Positions 60,752 to 64,000 of a stretch of 64,000 nt of DNA are shown here, in pieces. Location: positions 417,453-481,452 of the forward strand of contig SCKX01000001.1 in assembly GCA_004100325.1 (NCBI GenBank), in the 5' to 3' direction. The notes under the pieces are model-generated. The model had not been told where the DNA came from, did no database searches, and saw only the letters and a program-made list of their open reading frames with translations. A program made the position numbers and the translations under genes. The stretch's first letter is position 1, and each line of letters starts with the position of its first letter. This DNA is from Candidatus Microsaccharimonas sossegonensis. Its GTDB lineage: Bacteria; Patescibacteriota; Saccharimonadia; Saccharimonadales; Saccharimonadaceae.

Positions 60752-60757
60752 TATAAT
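60752..60757 (+). promoter_or_regulatory. glyS -10 element
   Basis: TATAAT preceded by TGC, 8 nt before GTG 60766 and 11 nt before ATG 60769. Confidence 0.6.
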
Positions 60758-60765
60758 CAACCCTA

Positions 60766-62133
60766 GTGATGGTACAAAACAGTCAAAAGTCTGGGGAAAA
60801 AATGGAACGAATCGTCTCGCTGGCGAAACGTCGCGGCTTTATTTACCCTGGATCTGACATGTACGGTGGACTGAGTGGAACGTGGGATTTTGGCCCACTC
60901 GGTGTCACACTGAAGCGAAATATCATGCAGCTGTGGTGGAAGCTGTTCGTTGAAGAACGTGACGATATGTACGGAGTCGATGCGGCAATTCTCATGAATC
61001 AGAAGGTTTGGCAGGCGAGTGGTCATGTCGATACATTTACTGATCCGCTGGTGGAAGACCTGGAAACAAAACAACGTTTTCGGGCTGACCACCTCCTAAA
61101 AGAAGCAGGACTCAGTCCTGAGGGGCTTTCGCTTGAACAAATGACCCAGCTGATAAAAGACAACGATGTCAAAAGTCCGAATGGCAACGCGTTATCGGAA
61201 GTTCGTACTTTTAATATGATGTTTAAGACAACGGTCGGACCAATTGATGACGACACGAGCATCAGTTACCTTCGCCCTGAAACTGCCCAAGGAATGTTCA
61301 CGAATTACAAGAATGTGCTTGATAGTTTTTACCCAGATCTGCCGTTTGGTTTAGCGCAGCAAGGCAAGGCATTTCGCAACGAAATTAGCCCGCGCGACTT
61401 TATTTTCCGTAGCCGCGAGTTTGAACAAATGGAAATTGAATACTTTGTTGATCCAGCCAAATGGGAAGAGGCTTTCGAGCACTGGCGACAGCAAGTCTGG
61501 CGCTGGACGCAATGCTTAGGATTGCCTGACGAGAACGTCCATGAGCTTGAGGTACAAGAGGCGGATCGGGCACATTATAGCAAACGAACGATCGATTTTG
61601 AGTTTGATTTTCCTATTGGCAAAGAAGAACTATTGGGCCTGGCATATCGTACGGACTTTGACTTACGAAACATCCAAAACGCTACCGCTAAGAACATGGA
61701 GTACCTAGTGAAGGGAACGAACACAAAATTTGTTCCGCATGTGATCGAACCTTCATTCGGGGTTGAGCGAGCGGTCATGGCAGTGCTGACAGCCGCATTT
61801 ACGGAAGATGAGGTCAACGGGGAAACCCGGACGTATTTAAAGCTTCCCGAGCATCTTGCACCCATAAAATACGCTGTTTCACCACTGGTGCGCAATAAAA
61901 CGGAATTAGTAGCGAAAGCGCGTGAGCTATACGACGGCTTGAAAAAGAAACACGGCGCTGTTATGTGGGATGAAAACGGTAATATTGGGAAGCGCTATCG
62001 TCGCCAAGATGAAATTGGTACGCCGCACTGCGTGGTGGTGGACTTCCAAACGCTTGAAGATGACACGGTGACCATTCGTGAGCGTGACACAACCCAGCAG
62101 CGCCGGGTCCCTATCGAAGAGTTGGTGAAATAG
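60766..62133 (+). CDS. glyS: Glycyl-tRNA synthetase (alpha2, single-chain type)
   Basis: A 455-residue class II enzyme of the dimeric type: ERIVSLAKRRGFIYPGSDMYGGLSGTWDFGPLG, SYLRPETAQGMFTNYKN, motif 2 FGLAQQGKAFRNEISPRDFIFRSREFEQMEIEYF, and motif 3 VPHVIEPSFGVERAVMAVL. The anticodon-binding domain is C-terminal. Two starts are possible, GTG 60766 or the ATG next to it; the -10 distance favours the GTG (8 nt) only slightly. No T-box is present. Confidence 0.96.
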   Translation: MMVQNSQKSGEKMERIVSLAKRRGFIYPGSDMYGGLSGTWDFGPLGVTLKRNIMQLWWKLFVEERDDMYGVDAAILMNQKVWQASGHVDTFTDPLVEDLETKQRFRADHLLKEAGLSPEGLSLEQMTQLIKDNDVKSPNGNALSEVRTFNMMFKTTVGPIDDDTSISYLRPETAQGMFTNYKNVLDSFYPDLPFGLAQQGKAFRNEISPRDFIFRSREFEQMEIEYFVDPAKWEEAFEHWRQQVWRWTQCLGLPDENVHELEVQEADRAHYSKRTIDFEFDFPIGKEELLGLAYRTDFDLRNIQNATAKNMEYLVKGTNTKFVPHVIEPSFGVERAVMAVLTAAFTEDEVNGETRTYLKLPEHLAPIKYAVSPLVRNKTELVAKARELYDGLKKKHGAVMWDENGNIGKRYRRQDEIGTPHCVVVDFQTLEDDTVTIRERDTTQQRRVPIEELVK

Positions 62134-62135
62134 CG

Positions 62136-62141
62136 TATAGT
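62136..62141 (+). promoter_or_regulatory. -10 element of the second pilin gene
   Basis: TATAGT, 3 nt after the glyS stop codon and 7 nt before the ATG. Confidence 0.45.
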
Positions 62142-62148
62142 ACTTACT

Positions 62149-63255
62149 ATGAAATGGTGGACGGGCATGGTGAGCAAAGTGTGGCGAACACAGGAAAAGT
62201 CGAAGGCTTTTACACTCGTGGAACTACTGATTGTCATCGTGGTGATCGTTATTTTAGCGACCATTGTCACAATTGGATATGGCGCAGTGGTAGGGAATGC
62301 CAATGATAAAGCCGTCCAAGCCGACGTGACGAAATTAGCCGATGCATTGAAATTGAAAAGTCTTGACAATAACAACATTCCAGCCGGCGGAGCAACCTCA
62401 TCGAATACTGGCGACTCAACTCAACTGAGCGGTATAACATTCAAACCTAATGTGAATGGATACGATCCGACAGTATCTAATCTGTACTACTGTTCCGGTA
62501 CAGTCAATGGGTCGAGTGAATTTGCGGTGGCAGCCCGTTCAAAATCCGGCAAAGCCTTTTCTTATATTTCAAATAAGGGAGTGTCTGATTTTGTGGGATA
62601 TTCCTGGACGGCATCCAGTAACGGCGTTGCACTTTGTACGGCGCTTGGGTTTAGTGCGCCATTTACCTGGTCATATGGCTACAATCCAAGTCCGTCGTAT
62701 GGCTGGTATGCTTGGGCATTCCCTGGTGACATAATTAAAAATATTGTTTTAAACCCAAAAGGAGTTGGGTCAACCGCAGGATGGTTTAGTCCAATTGTGA
62801 GTTCGGTAACAGCAACCTCAAATGTCAGCTGGAATGGCAAAGCAGATTGGTATCGTTATGTCTGGGATGGTACCGGTGCCAGTACAGTCAGGTTGAATGT
62901 CAATCAAAGTGATTTAGTAAACGGCCAGACGTACACGGCATCAATGCTAGTTGGTAATTCGGGCGCATCATCTGTTTCTTGGTCGAATGACTGGAGTGAT
63001 CAAAATATGACGAACTTTACGCTTGCTGCGGGTCAGCAAAAGCGTATATACTTTTCTGCATCACGCGCCACATATGACGCAACCTATCGTTTTCTAGATT
63101 TTAACTTAACGACTTCCGGTGTTCCTGGGCTTTTAGTGAGTGATGTTATGATAACAAGCGGGACAAATCAATATGCGTATGGTGATGGCAATTCTAACGG
63201 ATGGCAGTGGACGGGCGGTGCTTACGCATCAACTTCCTCTGGTCCTGGTCGTTAG
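62149..63255 (+). CDS. Type IV pilin-like (prepilin) protein
   Basis: A 368-residue prepilin-like protein. A short basic leader (..EKSKA) precedes FTLVELLIVIVVIVILATIVT, with Glu at position 5 of the mature helix and Ala at -1. After the helix stalk comes a pilin head (SGITFKPNVNGYDPTVSNLYYCSG, two cysteines within reach of a disulfide), then a carbohydrate-binding-like domain ending NGWQWTGGAYASTSSGPGR. The same tail occurs in the broken pilin at 26101. At this size it may be a minor or tip pilin used for surface attachment or motility. Confidence 0.85.
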   Translation: MKWWTGMVSKVWRTQEKSKAFTLVELLIVIVVIVILATIVTIGYGAVVGNANDKAVQADVTKLADALKLKSLDNNNIPAGGATSSNTGDSTQLSGITFKPNVNGYDPTVSNLYYCSGTVNGSSEFAVAARSKSGKAFSYISNKGVSDFVGYSWTASSNGVALCTALGFSAPFTWSYGYNPSPSYGWYAWAFPGDIIKNIVLNPKGVGSTAGWFSPIVSSVTATSNVSWNGKADWYRYVWDGTGASTVRLNVNQSDLVNGQTYTASMLVGNSGASSVSWSNDWSDQNMTNFTLAAGQQKRIYFSASRATYDATYRFLDFNLTTSGVPGLLVSDVMITSGTNQYAYGDGNSNGWQWTGGAYASTSSGPGR

Positions 63256-63325
63256 GACTGCAAACGAGCATAAATAATTGGTACGCATTACGTGTATTAT
63301 ATAAAGGGTAAAAAGGAGAAATTAT

Positions 63326-63628
63326 ATGAAAGCAATCTGGCATAATCAAGTTCTGGCCGAAGCGCCAACAGAAGAGCTTATTCGCATTGAAGGAAATTGG
63401 TATTTTCCACCACATTCACTGAACCGACAATTCTTTAAAGACAGCGACCATCACACAACCTGTATGTGGAAAGGGGACTGCAGTTATTACGACGTGACGG
63501 TTGAGGGCGCCACAAATGAGTTTGGCGCCTGGTATTATCCCAAGCCAAAGGAAGGTTCTATCGAACGAGTAAAGAAAGATTTTACTCATTATGTGGCGTT
63601 TTGGAACGGTATTGAAGTACGCGAATAA
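63326..63628 (+). CDS. DUF427 domain protein
   Basis: A 100-residue protein matching DUF427 over its whole length: MKAIWHNQVLAEA, then IRIEGNWYFPPHSLN, CMWKGDCSYYDVTVEG, AWYYPKPKEG and a VAFWNGIEVRE end. Conserved Trp and Cys residues are kept. The family's function is not established. It has a good ribosome binding site (AAAAGGAG) and lies alone on the plus strand, possibly from a -10 near 63294. Confidence 0.88.
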   Translation: MKAIWHNQVLAEAPTEELIRIEGNWYFPPHSLNRQFFKDSDHHTTCMWKGDCSYYDVTVEGATNEFGAWYYPKPKEGSIERVKKDFTHYVAFWNGIEVRE

Positions 63629-63699
63629 ATAATAGTGAATTATAAGCTGCTTTTCAGATTTTAGCAGTACCTTTATTGGTAGAAGGAGAAATAACAACT

Positions 63700-64000
63700 A
63701 TGGCTGAAAATAATCAAACAAAGCATGTAAAAGAAGAAGTGACTGAAAAGACCATTACTGAAGGTGATACACCAACAGGTGGCGTTGTGGCGGAGCATCG
63801 TCATTCGAGATCTTGGGTGATCGCGATCGTGGCAATTGTTGTGGTGGTGTATTTGATGTTGATGGTTGCTGGATTATGGCTCTTCCAATCAATCGCTGAT
63901 CGTCGCAATAGTCTTGGTACGAACGGGACAACGGCAACAGAACAACTGGGGGGACGATATGAGTTTGGAGGCGGTGATCGCAGTTATACGTTGCGTCAGA
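63700..64000 (+). CDS. Membrane protein, 3' end cut by the window
   Basis: ATG at 63700 with AAGGAG about 10 nt upstream, open to the window end (100 codons visible) and missing from the ORF track. A hydrophilic charged N-terminus (MAENNQTKHVKEEVTEKTI) is followed by a transmembrane helix (SWVIAIVAIVVVVYLMLMV and GLWLF). An outer region rich in Thr, Gly and Arg comes next, ending at GGRYEFGGGDRSY. No family can be named from this fragment. Confidence 0.65.
   Translation, partial: MAENNQTKHVKEEVTEKTITEGDTPTGGVVAEHRHSRSWVIAIVAIVVVVYLMLMVAGLWLFQSIADRRNSLGTNGTTATEQLGGRYEFGGGDRSYTLRQ

Noticed and set aside
1-64000. UGA recoding as in Gracilibacteria/Absconditabacteria
   Set aside because: UGA ends several genes (parA, frr, the histidine kinase) and does not occur inside conserved domains; an RF2 gene is present.
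1-64000. tRNA or rRNA genes, insertion sequences
   Set aside because: No cloverleaf with T-loop GTTCRA and CCA-type ends, no rRNA blocks and no transposase-like ORF were found by eye.

Overview
The window looks like a chromosomal segment of a member of the Candidate Phyla Radiation, most likely Candidatus Saccharibacteria (TM7). This is inference from gene content. The genes are tightly packed and mostly on the plus strand. They are almost entirely core information-processing and cell-envelope genes: recJ, rpsU, adk, map, ftsA-ftsZ-nrdR, ileS, rplU, parAB, lepB, prmC-prfA-rpmE, rpsB-tsf, frr-uppS-rseP, proS, greA, lysS, serS, hpf, secA, murD, prfB, ftsEX, xseAB, recO and glyS. Several proteins are short versions of their family (ProS without its insertion domain, short-LID adenylate kinase, short XseA). 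Surface proteins include two type IV pilin-like genes, an Ig/FN3-like wall protein, a CAP-domain protein, an LCP protein, a CHAP hydrolase and an S41 protease. UGA is an ordinary stop codon (for example ending parA and frr), which argues against the UGA-recoding CPR lineages. No tRNA, rRNA, CRISPR array, transposase or prophage gene was seen.

Layout: 1-8.8 kb holds a partial phosphoribosyltransferase gene, recJ, rpsU-yqeY, adk-map, the ftsA/ftsZ/nrdR division cluster and a VKOR/thioredoxin-fold pair. 8.8-12 kb is ileS behind a T-box leader. 12-17.3 kb carries surface proteins, rplU and a short island with a small Cys-containing basic ORF. 17.3-26 kb holds an M16-like orphan, parAB, lepB, LCP and the minus-strand rpmE-prfA-prmC run. 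26-35.4 kb has a pilin gene broken by an in-frame stop, then translation, isoprenoid and membrane-protease genes. 35.4-50.5 kb has a MacB-like exporter, serS, hpf, secA, an M16 peptidase, murD, prfB, ftsEX with its CHAP hydrolase, and an S41 protease. 50.5-64 kb has regulators, rpmA, tandem tiny ORFs behind a structured leader, an alpha/beta hydrolase, an RNA methylase, a YbhN-like protein, xseAB, a soluble histidine kinase/response regulator pair with recO, glyS, a second pilin and a DUF427 protein.

Three points go beyond routine annotation. (1) At least four long inverted-repeat elements (about 118-187 bp) with arms of 22 to about 65 bp and branched interiors lie between genes or, in one case, in frame inside recJ. 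Their arms do not resemble each other. (2) More than twenty start codons lie 6-11 nt downstream of a good (often TG-extended) -10 hexamer with no room for a Shine-Dalgarno sequence. This implies widespread leaderless transcription and corrects the longest-ORF starts of ftsA, lysS, the CHAP hydrolase, the YbhN-like gene and others. (3) The ileS leader has the parts of an isoleucine T-box: an AUC loop, an S-turn motif, a UGGU bulge and a terminator. Other oddities are an NrdR with no zinc-ribbon cysteines, a palindromic operator over the S41 protease promoter, and a duplicated promoter segment upstream of lepB.
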